Part shown: piece by piece, positions 46,240 through 56,425 of the stretch
Numbering within the stretch: the first letter of the stretch is position 1
Layout: every line of letters starts with the position of its first letter
Source: Phylloscopus collybita
Lineage: Eukaryota; Chordata; Aves; Passeriformes; Phylloscopidae
Assembly (NCBI GenBank): GCA_027886175.1
Contig: JAJNNQ010000029.1
Coordinates: 4,706,501 to 4,770,500, forward strand
Reading direction: 5' to 3'
Length of the DNA: 64,000 nt
Position numbers and translations under genes: made by a program
The notes under the pieces: generated by a model
Seen by the model: the letters and a program-made list of their open reading frames with translations, nothing else
Databases searched by the model: none
Told to the model about the DNA's origin: nothing

Positions 46240-47720
46240 CTGCCAGAGAGACCATATATTTGCATAAATTAGAGAAAGTGCTTCATGGGAATATTTTTTT
46301 TTTCTTTTCAAGAATTAGGAGAGAATGGGAAATAAACTGACACTTTATTTAAACATCTACTGGTATTTTATTTATTTAAACATCTACATAGGACCAATGG
46401 GAAAAACCCTTACTAATGAAAACTCCTTAAGAAAAGGAGTGCATTTTCTTATGCATCATTTCTTTACAAGTAGCTTGTAGGCTGTGAAACCTCGAAAACT
46501 AAGGACACCAAAACATCAGCTGTACAAACCCATATTAAAGTGTCTACTGTCAAATTAGAAATAAAATCAGAAGAATAACAACAAAGGCAGACATCACAAG
46601 TTTCTTTTTGTTCTTTTATACTATTATACGTCCTCCTACTGCTCTGCAACATAAAAAGAGGGCACCGTAAAACTGAAAAAAAAAGCTTATTTCCTCTGAT
46701 TTCTTCAGCAGAAAGCAATATCAAGATTGCAGCACCAATGTTAAGCAAGTTCAGACTGGAATGTAAGTTTTAAACTCCACCGACCAGTTATTTCGAACTG
46801 GTTTTGTCCTTTTGCAACCTCCCGACAGGCGGGCAGCCCTGAGGACTTCCACGCTCTCCCCTCGTCACCCTGCCTGCGAGGTAAGAGCAATGCTGAACTC
46901 CCCCTACACTGACGGAGCTCTCGCAAGAGACAGACAGCTGCGAGCTCGGCAAGCTCTGAGCAGCTTAACCACACCGCCACGGAAGCTTCAAATAAAGGCC
47001 CCAGTGGCAGAAGACCTCCCGGGCATCGGGAATTACCAAAAACAAAAGGGAGGACCAAAACGCTTTTGAACAGCAGCCCTGGGGTCCCCTCGTCCTAGCC
47101 AGGCTCGTTCCCCGTCGGGGCCGTCAGGGTATCAGCAGCTCTCAAGCGACCGCAGGGACTGCCAGGCTCAGTGGGCTGGAATGAGGAAATACGTGGGAAG
47201 CCATCTGAAATCAATTAAATTCCCCCTTGCACTTCGGGACAATCAGCCTCCCCCCCGGGCTCTCCTCTTCCCGCAGGTCACTCCAACTCTGGCGCTGCCA
47301 GAGCCGCGGCCGCCGCGCGGCTCTGCGGGCCTCGCGCAGCCCCACCGGCGCCCGCCCGCACAGCTCCTCCGCCTCACCGCAGAGGAGGGGCCGGCGCGCC
47401 GCCCGCCCCGATGCGGGGCAGCGCACCGCCGCCGCGGGCTCCCCCTTCCTCCATCCCTCCCTCGGTGCCCCTGAGGGCTCCGCCTGCCCCCCTCGCCCCG
47501 CACCTCGGGCCTCACCCGCTACGTCCCACGCCGCCGCTCGCCCGCCGCTCCAGGCTGGGCCGCCGCTGCACACGCGCAGACCCACTGCTGCTACTGCTGC
47601 TGCTGCTGCCGCCACCGCCACCAGCCCGCAGCCCCGGCCCAACCGCCCCGGCGCAGCCGCACACAGGACGCTCGGCCGCCCCACCCCGTCCCCGGCCGCC
47701 CCTGCGCGGCGGCGGCTTAC
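46240..47720 (-). other. NAA35 intron 1
   Basis: AT-rich near exon 2, then passing into the CpG island. No exon recognised. Confidence 0.6.
47581..47612. repeat. short CTG/CAG-type triplet tract
   Basis: A CTGCTGCTACTGCTGCTGCT run then CCGCCACCGCCACC, in the CpG island about 110 bp inside NAA35 intron 1. Confidence 0.8.
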
Positions 47721-47850
47721 CGTGAGCGGCGAGGCGGAGCGAGAACAGCCGGGGCCGCAGCGCTCGGCACCCGCCGCGCCCACGAGGAACGCAGGGCGGG
47801 GCTGCGGCGGCTCCGCCCAGCGCGGTGCGGAGTCGGGCGCCATGAGGCCC
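47721..47850 (-). other. NAA35: NAA35 non-coding exon 1 (5' UTR), 5' end approximate
   Basis: A consensus donor lies on the minus strand at 47720-47715 (exon CTCACG, intron GTAAGC) in the heart of a CpG island, and it suits splicing to the acceptor at 46240-46241. The transcription start cannot be seen; 47850 is a guess inside the GC-rich core. Confidence 0.65.
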
Positions 47851-47944
47851 CCGGGCGTGGTGTGGTAGGAGGGGCTGGGGGCAGTGCGGGGGCCGCGGGC
47901 GGTGGGGCTTTGCCGCACAGCGGGAATAGGGTCTGGCTCCAGAT

Positions 47945-48280
47945 GTCTTGCGAAGGCTGTGTAAATATCTAAGAGGCGTGTGTCAACAGGACCGAGCTAG
48001 GTTTTTCTCAGTGGTGCCGAGTAATAGGATAAAAGGCAATGGACACAAACTGATTCCCAGGAAGTTCCACCTGAACACGAGGAAGAACTTCCTTATTGTG
48101 CAGATGACCGAGCACTGGAACAGATTGCCCAGAGAGGTTGTGGAGTCTCTCTCACGGGAGATACTCAAGAACTGTCTAGCCACAGGCCTGTGCCACGTCC
48201 TCCTGGATGATTCTGCTTGAGCAGGCAGGTTGGACCAAATGACCTCGTGTCTTGTAGCCTGACCCATTCTGTGACACTCT
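47945..48280 (+). mobile_element. CR1 LINE 3' fragment, sense, beside NAA35 promoter
   Basis: Contains AAAAGGCAATGGACACAAAC, the CACTGGAACAGATTGCCCAG segment, TTGGACCAAATGACCTCG and the end ACCCATTCTGTGACA. It begins about 50-100 bp upstream of the NAA35 CpG-island core. Confidence 0.9.
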
Positions 48281-48450
48281 GAATCGCTGCCAGCGGGGTC
48301 CCGGAGCGGTCCTTGGGTTCCCAGCCCAGCCCGCACGCCGGTGCTGCCCGCCCGGAGCACGGTGCAGATGTGGCGGGGCGGCAGCTGAACTGAAAGCAAC
48401 TCGAAGCAGGCGTGGGGATTTTTGGTGTGTGGGTTTTTTGTGGGTGTGGT

Positions 48451-48472
48451 TTGTTTTGTTTTGTTTTGTTTT
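48451..48472. repeat. (TTTTG)n microsatellite
   Basis: Four TTTTG-type units in a T/G-rich stretch just beyond the CR1 piece. Confidence 0.8.
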
Positions 48473-51100
48473 TCTGTCAGAAGTTTTCTCCCCTTCCTTT
48501 TGCACCCCGTTTTAATGAACGTCATGAGCCTAGTTTACGTAACTGTGTTCTGTACAGGGTCTAGGGGGATGTGCTGATTATCTCTGATGAAAGGGAAGCC
48601 AGGTGACGTGAGATGATGTCTTAGGGAACTACGGTTTTAGAGCACAGACGGAATACTTTCAGGCCAAGATCACCAATGTAAAAGAGAGCTGGTAACGTGC
48701 TTTACTGACCTGGTAGAGGCTGTCTTAAATAGATTTTGTCTCTAAGGTTTTGGGAAGCAAGTTAGACATTAAAGTAAAAGCACTAACTTTATCCATCATC
48801 CTTTGTAGTCAACATGCAAGGTACAGAGCATTTGTGCTTAGTGGGAAGCAAGAAGAGAAATTTCAGTGAAAGCTCCTGTTAAACCAATGACAGCAACCTA
48901 CTTTACCTGAAAGAATAAGATAACTTTAGTTTAATGGCTGTTGAAATGTCTGATGGCTCACAGCTGCACTGAACTTATATGGAATTCCAGAGGTGACATA
49001 CAACAATACAGCAGATACCTTGTAATGATCCCAATGTTACGGTAGAAAGATCAGATCATTATTATTGAACCTGATGGTGGTTGAAACACCTGTATGTGAA
49101 ACCTAGCTATCTTTAATACAGAAGACAATGATAGATCGACCAGCACTCTCTTCTGTAGTTGATTTTCAGGGTAATTCTATTTTTAGTTTTAGGACAGAAG
49201 GACTGTAGCCCATATAATAATAATTTCATGATTTTTTTTTAAACCACAATATTTAACGAAATTCATGTTCTGAAAAGGTTTGAAGTTTGTCAAAGAGTGT
49301 TCCATTAGCAAATACCAGTTTGTCAGTCTGTGCAGACTTTATGGTTGCAATTATAAGTTGACTGCTGTGAAGTAATCATGGCGATGGACTCATCCTAAAT
49401 AAATGTAAGCAATTATCAGTTCCCTTGGCAAAAATACCAAGCATCAAAAATGAAGGTTATGTGTGTGAAATGACCATAGCGGTTAAAAAATACAAGTTCA
49501 CTGCAATAACCACTAAGGTGAGATGCTTTGCTTTGAGAACGTCAAAGCACTTCAACCTGAAATTATCAAATGAAGTGCCATGATAAAATGCTGTGAAGGA
49601 CTGATCTAACTTCTGGTACATGTGATATGCACATGGGGAAATCCAGAGAAATAATATCGGGTTTTATTTATTTTTAGATTATGCATACAATTATTATTTT
49701 TTGTGGGGATAGTTTACAAAGATCTAGTATTTAAAATGCCTTGGAGTTTATTACAAAAGTATCCCTTGTTTCCTTAGTCTAGTATGCCACAAAGTAGTCC
49801 TCAATGTTAAGCAAGACAGAAGAAAAAAAGCAACATTCATATAATACTTGCTGGTTATGTCCAATGCATGTTTTGTGCTTCTGTCTTGGTGAAGTGGGAG
49901 TAGATCCCACTAAATAGTGGGAAGGCTTATGAGGAACTTCCTTCAGTATTAATTATGGAGTACCTTTGTTCCTGTAATACAGTTAGAACATGTCATCATG
50001 TACTTGACTTAAATAGGTTGCTTTGGTTAAGAAAACTTCAGCTAACCATGTGACAGTTTAGGGGTTAGTAATTTGACTGACTGCTATTTTTGTCTTTTCA
50101 AAATGATGTTACATTAATTTTGAAAGTACTGATGTATTTTGTATGAGTTTGTAATACAGGATGTCTATTTTTACACTGCAGAAACTCATACTAAAGCATT
50201 ATGAATTTTTTAGGGATACTTTAGAGGAAAAGAGAGCAACCTTGTTGTCTTTTTGGCTTAAAAAAATATCCTGTAAAAGAAATTTTGACTGGCATAAGCA
50301 AAAAGGCATCTCCAGTCTTTCAAGTACTATGTGAAATAAAAATCAGATTTCAAAGATAAATCTGTTTTGTTTGCTCTAAAGAATTTGAAGTGCGTAGAAT
50401 TACCTATTGACCTGTTTGTACAAAATTACAATTGTTTATCGTTTTCTAAATAACAGAGATCTGTCCTCTTGCTCAAAATCTATCCTAAGTTCATTGTGGA
50501 AATGGTCATCTGCTGTGGGATATCTTCATAGCCTCAAGAAGGAGGTATCTCATATTTGTTTCTGAAGATTATTCTTTACCTTTTTTTTGCCTTGCCTTGC
50601 TTAAAGTACTGCTGACTTTTCAAGAAGTTACCGTTGCTTTGGATATCCTTCTTAATGGAAGTAACTGGTGCAGGGAGAGAAGGGAAAGATTTCAAAGTAT
50701 GCAAATGCTTTCATAAACAGAAAGAAGGTGACCTTCAGGTAGATTTTTTTTTTTTTTTTTATACTGTGGGTATGGAGGTTCTTGTTAGACTGAAACAGAT
50801 GAGCTCCACTCTTGGTTTTGATTGGGGCATGGAGGCGGGATTATATCTGTATATATAAATTAAACATGATTGTCAGTAGGCATATGGAAAAAAGTGGCTG
50901 ACTTGGTATGTCAGACTTTGTGAAAAAGTGCATCACTTTAGAAATTTGTCCTCTTCCTGCTCTGAAAAACAGTGCCCACTCCTTCCCACCCCCAGTCCCC
51001 AGAAACTTAGATAAAAATATTCATCAGATTTCTACATTCTGAATTCGCTGTGAAGAATGTTGATGTGTTATTGCATTTGTAGTATTAAAATAATAAATAG

Positions 51101-51132
51101 TTAAGCTACTTTAGCCTTTTAAAGTAGCTTAA
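51101..51132. repeat. perfect 13-bp stem hairpin
   Basis: TTAAGCTACTTTA (51101-51113), a six-base loop, then its exact reverse complement (51120-51132). Confidence 0.9.
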
Positions 51133-51596
51133 TGAAGCACAGATGTGAAGCTGAACTAAAATGCTTTTTTATGCACTGAAATACATGCATAACAGAGCAC
51201 AAGAGATCATCTCAAAGGTGAAAAAGAGGAGAGGCAACATTGGTAAAGTACCAAGTACTCTGACTGATAAGATGCATTAGAGATAAAGAGTCAAAAACAA
51301 ATTATCCAATGTGCATGTAGGCAAACATTGGCTTCCAAATGAAGGAGTGATTGTTTTTGAGAGTGATGGAGAACTGTAAGCTTCATTATCTGGAACTGTT
51401 CATTGTCTGGAACTGACTGGATCTGTTCAGTAATAGAGTATAGCAAGGCAGATTTAACTAGTAGAGGTTGTTTTAATAGGAAACAATGATTATCTAGTTG
51501 ATAACTACAGGGAACAGGATAGGATCTAGAGATGCTTACGCATGGCTACCCGTTAAGTTATTTTGAAGAGCTTTTTCTTATTCTCCTTGCTTTTAT

Positions 51597-51800
51597 CATA
51601 GAATCAGAGAATTTTTAAAGTTGGGAAAGTCCTTCAAGTCCAGCCATCAACTCAGCACCCCCACCATGTTCACCATTACAGCACATCCTCAAGTGCCATA
51701 TCCACACACTTTTATGAACACTTCCAAGGAGGGTGACTCCAACACTTTCTTGGGCAGTCTGTTTTAATGCTTTACAACCCTTTCCTGCTTATAGAGCAGC
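51597..51800 (-). mobile_element. CR1 LINE 3' fragment, antisense
   Basis: Begins TCATAGAATCAGAGAATTTT, then CAAGTCCAGCCATCAACTC, CACTTCCAAGGAGGGTGACTC and GGGCAGTCTGTTTTAATGC. A short truncated tail. Confidence 0.88.
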
Positions 51801-52164
51801 TAACCATTATCTTTTACTTTCTTTTGTGATTATTTTAGCTGTGCAGTCTGATCCTGGAAGTCATGCTGTACAGCTTACTTAGCAGTAAATACTGTTTTAG
51901 TAGCTTGTAAAAATGCAGGACTGAGGAGCCTCTCTTTGACTGAAGACTTGTGTCTCTGCATAAATGTCAGTAATCTGTGACTCAATTCATTGCTTGTATT
52001 GCCTTGCCAACAATACTAAATGAACACAACATGATATATGTAAACTTTTAAGCTTTTTTATTTAACTTATGACACCTCTGATGTCCTTGCCTTTCCACAC
52101 AGTGTGTAGATTGGTATGTATTTGCTACCTTCTTTAAATCCATGGATTGTCCCATTAAAAGGTA

Positions 52165-53240
52165 TATTCCTAAGACTGAATTTCCTACAAATCATAAAGT
52201 TATTAAAGTGGGAAAAGACCTCTAAGTCCAACCTTTGACTAAACACGACCATGTCAACTAAACCATAGCCCTAAGCTGCATGTCTAGTCATTTATTGACA
52301 CTTCCTGGGATGGTGACACCACCACCTCTCTGTTCCAATGCTTAACCACTGTTTCAGTGACAAAATTCTTTCTCATGTCCAACCTGAACCTGCCATAGCA
52401 CATCTTAAGGCTATGTGTTCTTCTTCAGTGGCTAATTGCCTGGGAGAAGAGGCGAACCCTTGCCTGCTGCACTCTCAGGTAGTTGTAAGAGAGGGATAAG
52501 GTCACTCCTGAACGTCCTTTTCTCCTTTTTGTCCATGCTAAACGCTTCCAGCTCCCTCAGCTGCTTCTCATAAGACTTGTGCTCCAGGTCTTTCATCAGC
52601 TCCAATGCCCTTCTCTAAGGACACGCTCCACACTCCTCAATGTCCCAGGTTAGGATCTGCTTGTTGACCCCTAAGTCTTTTTCGGCTGAGCAGCTTTCCA
52701 GTCCCTCTGCCCCAAGCTTGTAGCAGTGAATGGGGTTGTTGTGACCCAAGAGCAGGACTCAGCACCTTATTGAACCTCACACCACTGGCCTCAGCTCATT
52801 GATCCAGCCTGTCCAGATCCCTCTGCAGAGCCTTCCTGCCCTCCAGCAGATAAACTCTCCCACCTGATTTGGTGGTGTCTGCAAATTGAGATGCTACTTG
52901 ATCCCCTCATCCAAATAATTGATAAAGACATTAAACAGGACCAGCCCCAGCAGTGAGCCCTAGCAAACTGCAGTAGTGACTGACTGTCAGCCAGATAATT
53001 CACCAACACCCCCAGCCATCCATCGAGTTTGTAACTGAGCAAACTGCACCTGTCTAAGTCATGAGCAGCCAGTTTCTCCAGGAGGAAGCTGTGGGAGAGA
53101 GGGTATCAAAGGCTTTACTGAAGTCCAGGTAGACAACATCCACAGCGTTTCTGTCATATGCTAGGTGGGTCACTCAGTCAAACCTAGAGACTTAATTTTG
53201 GTGGAACCCATTCTGCTCCACAAGACAGTATTATTGTTGC
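52165..53240 (-). mobile_element. longest CR1 LINE fragment in the window, antisense
   Basis: About 1.1 kb. It contains the 3' UTR part (CCTGGGATGGTGACACCACC, TTGTCCATGCTAAACGCTTCC) and extends upstream into the 3' end of the CR1 reverse-transcriptase reading frame region (GATCCAGCCTGTCCAGATCC, AATTGATAAAGACATTAAAC, GGTAGACAACATCCACAGC). Stops and indels break any coding frame. Confidence 0.92.
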
Positions 53241-55676
53241 TGCATTCAGACATGCATGTCTGGCTCCCCATCACGTTATTTTCACATTTACTATCTGCCC
53301 TGGTTAAATGAAATAGAAATTGTTTGGAATAGTTCTGGTTGCTTGTTAAAGATTGTACTTGAAGTGTTCAAAATTTCGTGAAATCAAAAGAATAATGAAT
53401 CATTATATTAACTCTTCATAACAAAATCAGTGGATAAACAGTTTTCACTTTTACACAGTATTGTGTCTGAAAAGAAAGCTGGGGCATATTCCTGCTGTCT
53501 CATATAAGTAAAATGCATCTGAATTGGTGAGAATTGTTATGTAAATAAGATCAGCAACGGCCTGCTACTCCATTTGTACATCAGAGGCAGGTTTTCTAAA
53601 AGCATAGTTGTTCTCTGTAGAAATAAATCCTACAACCTTGGAACCAGTTTACCTGCCAAAAGAAACCAATTCTAGGTTCAATCATTCAGTGACCTTTTAA
53701 CTTTTCATAAACAAATGTTTAGCTAGTAAAAATAGGAGTTCTGCATGGAACAGTCTTTTGGGTGAAATAATCAAGATGAATATTCAATTATGTTCTGCAT
53801 TTTTTTGTTTACAATGAGTGAAAAATACAAGTATTTTAATTAGGCCCATTATTATAATTCATTTTTTCTTAAATGAAATCACACTTTTTGCCAGTCTTAA
53901 ATTAATTGGAGTTACTCTTGGGTGCTCTTTTTTCCATAGAAAATTATTATGTTTTAAATTGATTTATTTTTGTCATGTGCCAGGACACATACAGAGCTGT
54001 TTTAAAACATTATTTTTGTAACTAACTTAAATAAACTGACTCTGACTTCAACTTCAAAGTATCTGAGAGATTTTTATCTACACCCTCTTTATTTGTCCTT
54101 TACTTGCCAGAGCCTGCCTGATACTATTTTTGTCTTTGCCTGAGTCATACTTGAGTTTATTCCATGTCTTCTGCTTTGCTTTAGAGCTTGCAGAGCTATG
54201 CATTTAAAATAATTCCGTTAATAGAATTCACAGACAACTTGTAGCTGTACTGAATTCTGTTTTAAGTATTCCCTTACCCATTTCCCAATGTGACCAGTGT
54301 TATGGAACAAGTGAGACTGTTCCTACCTGTTGCCAATGCACTGGCAAAGTTCTGCATTGTCTTAACGTGCTCTTCTCATTCATGCTAGATACCTGGAGAA
54401 ACTTGTAAGAGAGGGAGGAAGCTCCTTCCCAATACACATATGTCTTGCGATCACAGCCCATGGGTTTACAAGTTCTAGGAACTGTAATTAATGTGAAGTT
54501 ATTTGCTGGAGAAAGACCACGTGTATAACTGAATAAATGGACATCTGATTATCCCCTTTGTTAATATGGTGGGTGAAGGATTTAAAATGTATATAAGCAG
54601 CTATGTGTAAAGAGGAGATAGGAGGATGAGGATCTCCCATCTGTCATATCTTGACAAAATTAGTTCACTGCTCCTCACCTGCATGGTTTCTGCTGACTTG
54701 CCAGTAAAGCAGCTTTGTTCTGTGTCCAGAAGGTACGGATGTGTATGCTCACTGTGCAGATCATCTGTGTACCGTTGCATGGATGGTAAGCAGAACTTAA
54801 CTTTCTAGCACTGTAACCTGAGCTAAAGGACTAACAAACAGTAACTGTAAATCATCCTTCAGGTGAATCAGCCCTATGGAAGAGTTGCAAACTGTCACAC
54901 AAAATGCACAGCTACCTCCTAGACAGTAGAAGAGTCTTCACTATCTTTGCTCTTGCCTGTGTGAATAGTTTGAATGATGTGTGTAGGACAGGAGTTGCAA
55001 GTGCTGTAGCCAGGGATCCGTACTTTGAAAGGAAAGATGAATAAAAGTGTAAATTTAAATGATCTGAAATCAGCTTTTTACTGATAAAGAATTAGAATGG
55101 GTATCTCCATGGATACACAATGTTATTGGGAAATTAACTTTGCATAATTCTAGTAGGGACTGTGCCTTTATTACTGGTGTAAGTGGGATTTGAACTTGAT
55201 TTCAGTTTGCTAGCCTCTTACTAGAAGGCCATGTCAGATTTGTAAACTCAGTGTAAAGATTCGGCTGCAGATTCTTAGTAGTTTCTTCATTTGAGGAACT
55301 TCATGAAAAAGGAAATACCTGGTTGTTCCAGTTTAATGAGTGTCAGAGAAGGAGATGAAATACTTCTACAAGTCATCAGCAATCCTGATGCATGGTTCAA
55401 AACCAGGTGCTAGGCACATAGAGGTTAATTTGCCATAAAATGTTTTGTGAAGCGTATGAGGTATTACTTTTCTTTCCCAAAGATCCTCGGGGGAAAGGGG
55501 TCGGGGGCATGTGAGGAGGTATACAAAATCTTTGACTAATGAATCACTATGAATATTCTTACTTGCTTCTGTGGTACGTCAGTGCCTTGAGCAGTAGGGT
55601 TGGGTTCCGGTACTTACCTGCCGCAACAAACTGTGTATAAAGGTTGGACTGGGGAGAAGCACCCCACGAAGATATT

Positions 55677-56030
55677 GCAGAATCACAGAATCAGTCAGGT
55701 TGGAAGGGATGATAGTGGGTTATCTGGTCCAACCTCCCTGCTCGAGCAGGATCATCCTAGAGCACATGGCACCGTGCTGTATCCTGATGGTTCTTGAGTA
55801 TCTCCAGTGAGGGAGACTCCATAACCTCTCTGGGCAATCTGTTCCCGTGCTTGGTCACCAGCACAGCAAAGGAGTTATTCCTCGTGTCGAGGCGGAGCTT
55901 CCTGTGCCTCCGTTAGTGCCCACTGCCTCTTGTCCTACTGCTCCCGAACCACCGAGAAAAGCCTACTTCCATCCTCTTGCTCCCCCCCGTCTGCCCATTA
56001 GATACTTGTATATCTCACAGAAGTATGGAC
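55677..56030 (-). mobile_element. CR1 LINE fragment, antisense, abutting CpG island
   Basis: Starts CAGAATCACAGAATCAGTCA, then GGTTGGAAGGGATGATAGTG, CATAACCTCTCTGGGCAATC and TGCTCCCGAACCACCGAGAA. The right-hand boundary with the CpG island is approximate. Confidence 0.85.
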
Positions 56031-56099
56031 TGCTCAGGCGTGAGCGGCTGGTGCGGAGGGCGACCAGGCAGGGGGACGCACAGGACCGGTACAGCCGCT

Positions 56100-56293
56100 G
56101 CTCCATCCGAGCGGCTCGCACGGCCGAGCGGGCCGGGCAGCGCGCCCCCGGCGGCGGCGGCGCTTGCGCGCGGGCGGGGCGCGGCGGGGCCGGTGACGCG
56201 CTGCGGTGCGGGCAGGTCCTGCGGCCGCCGCAGGAACACGGCGGGGGCGCAGCGCGGAGCCGCCGCCCGGCGCCCCCGCCTGAGCGCCGCGGG
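56100..56293 (+). other. AGTPBP1: putative non-coding first exon (AGTPBP1 by synteny)
   Basis: A consensus plus-strand donor GTGAGT starts at 56294 inside the CpG island, suggesting a first exon ending at 56293. Its start is unknown; 56100 is arbitrary. No coding exon of AGTPBP1 was found between here and 64000, so the gene would continue off the right edge. Confidence 0.35.
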
Positions 56294-56400
56294 GTGAGTG
56301 GGGGGCTCCCCGCCTGCCGCCGAGGTGAAGCCCCTCGAGCGGGCATCGCCTTGGGCAGGGCGGAGCGGGCCGCAGCGGGGGCAGGGCCGCGGCCGGGATC

Positions 56401-56425
56401 GGGAGTGGGGCGGGGAGGGGCGGGG
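56401..56425 (+). other. G-quadruplex-like G-run cluster
   Basis: Five runs of three or four G separated by one to three bases (GGGAGTGGGGCGGGGAGGGG then CGGGG), just downstream of the putative first-exon donor. Confidence 0.7.

Larger units (their letters stand above)
47240..47900. promoter_or_regulatory. CpG island, NAA35 promoter
   Basis: A sharp rise to very high GC with dense CpG against an AT-rich background. GC-box-like GGGCGG/CCGCCC motifs and an NRF1-like CACACGCGCAG (about 47568) are present; no TATA box is evident. It covers NAA35 exon 1 and the start of intron 1. Open frames in it on both strands are composition artefacts. Confidence 0.85.
48475..55675. other. intergenic DNA between two divergent CpG islands
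   Basis: Non-coding, AT-rich. It holds two antisense CR1 pieces (51597-51800, 52165-53240) and a 13-bp hairpin (51101-51132). Short frames here lack splice or family support. Confidence 0.65.

Noticed and set aside
47211..47918. Long overlapping open frames on both strands of the first CpG island (up to 235 residues)
   Set aside because: Very high GC removes stop codons in all frames. The translations are Ala/Arg/Pro/Gly mixtures without family similarity, and the NAA35 first exon with its donor explains the locus.
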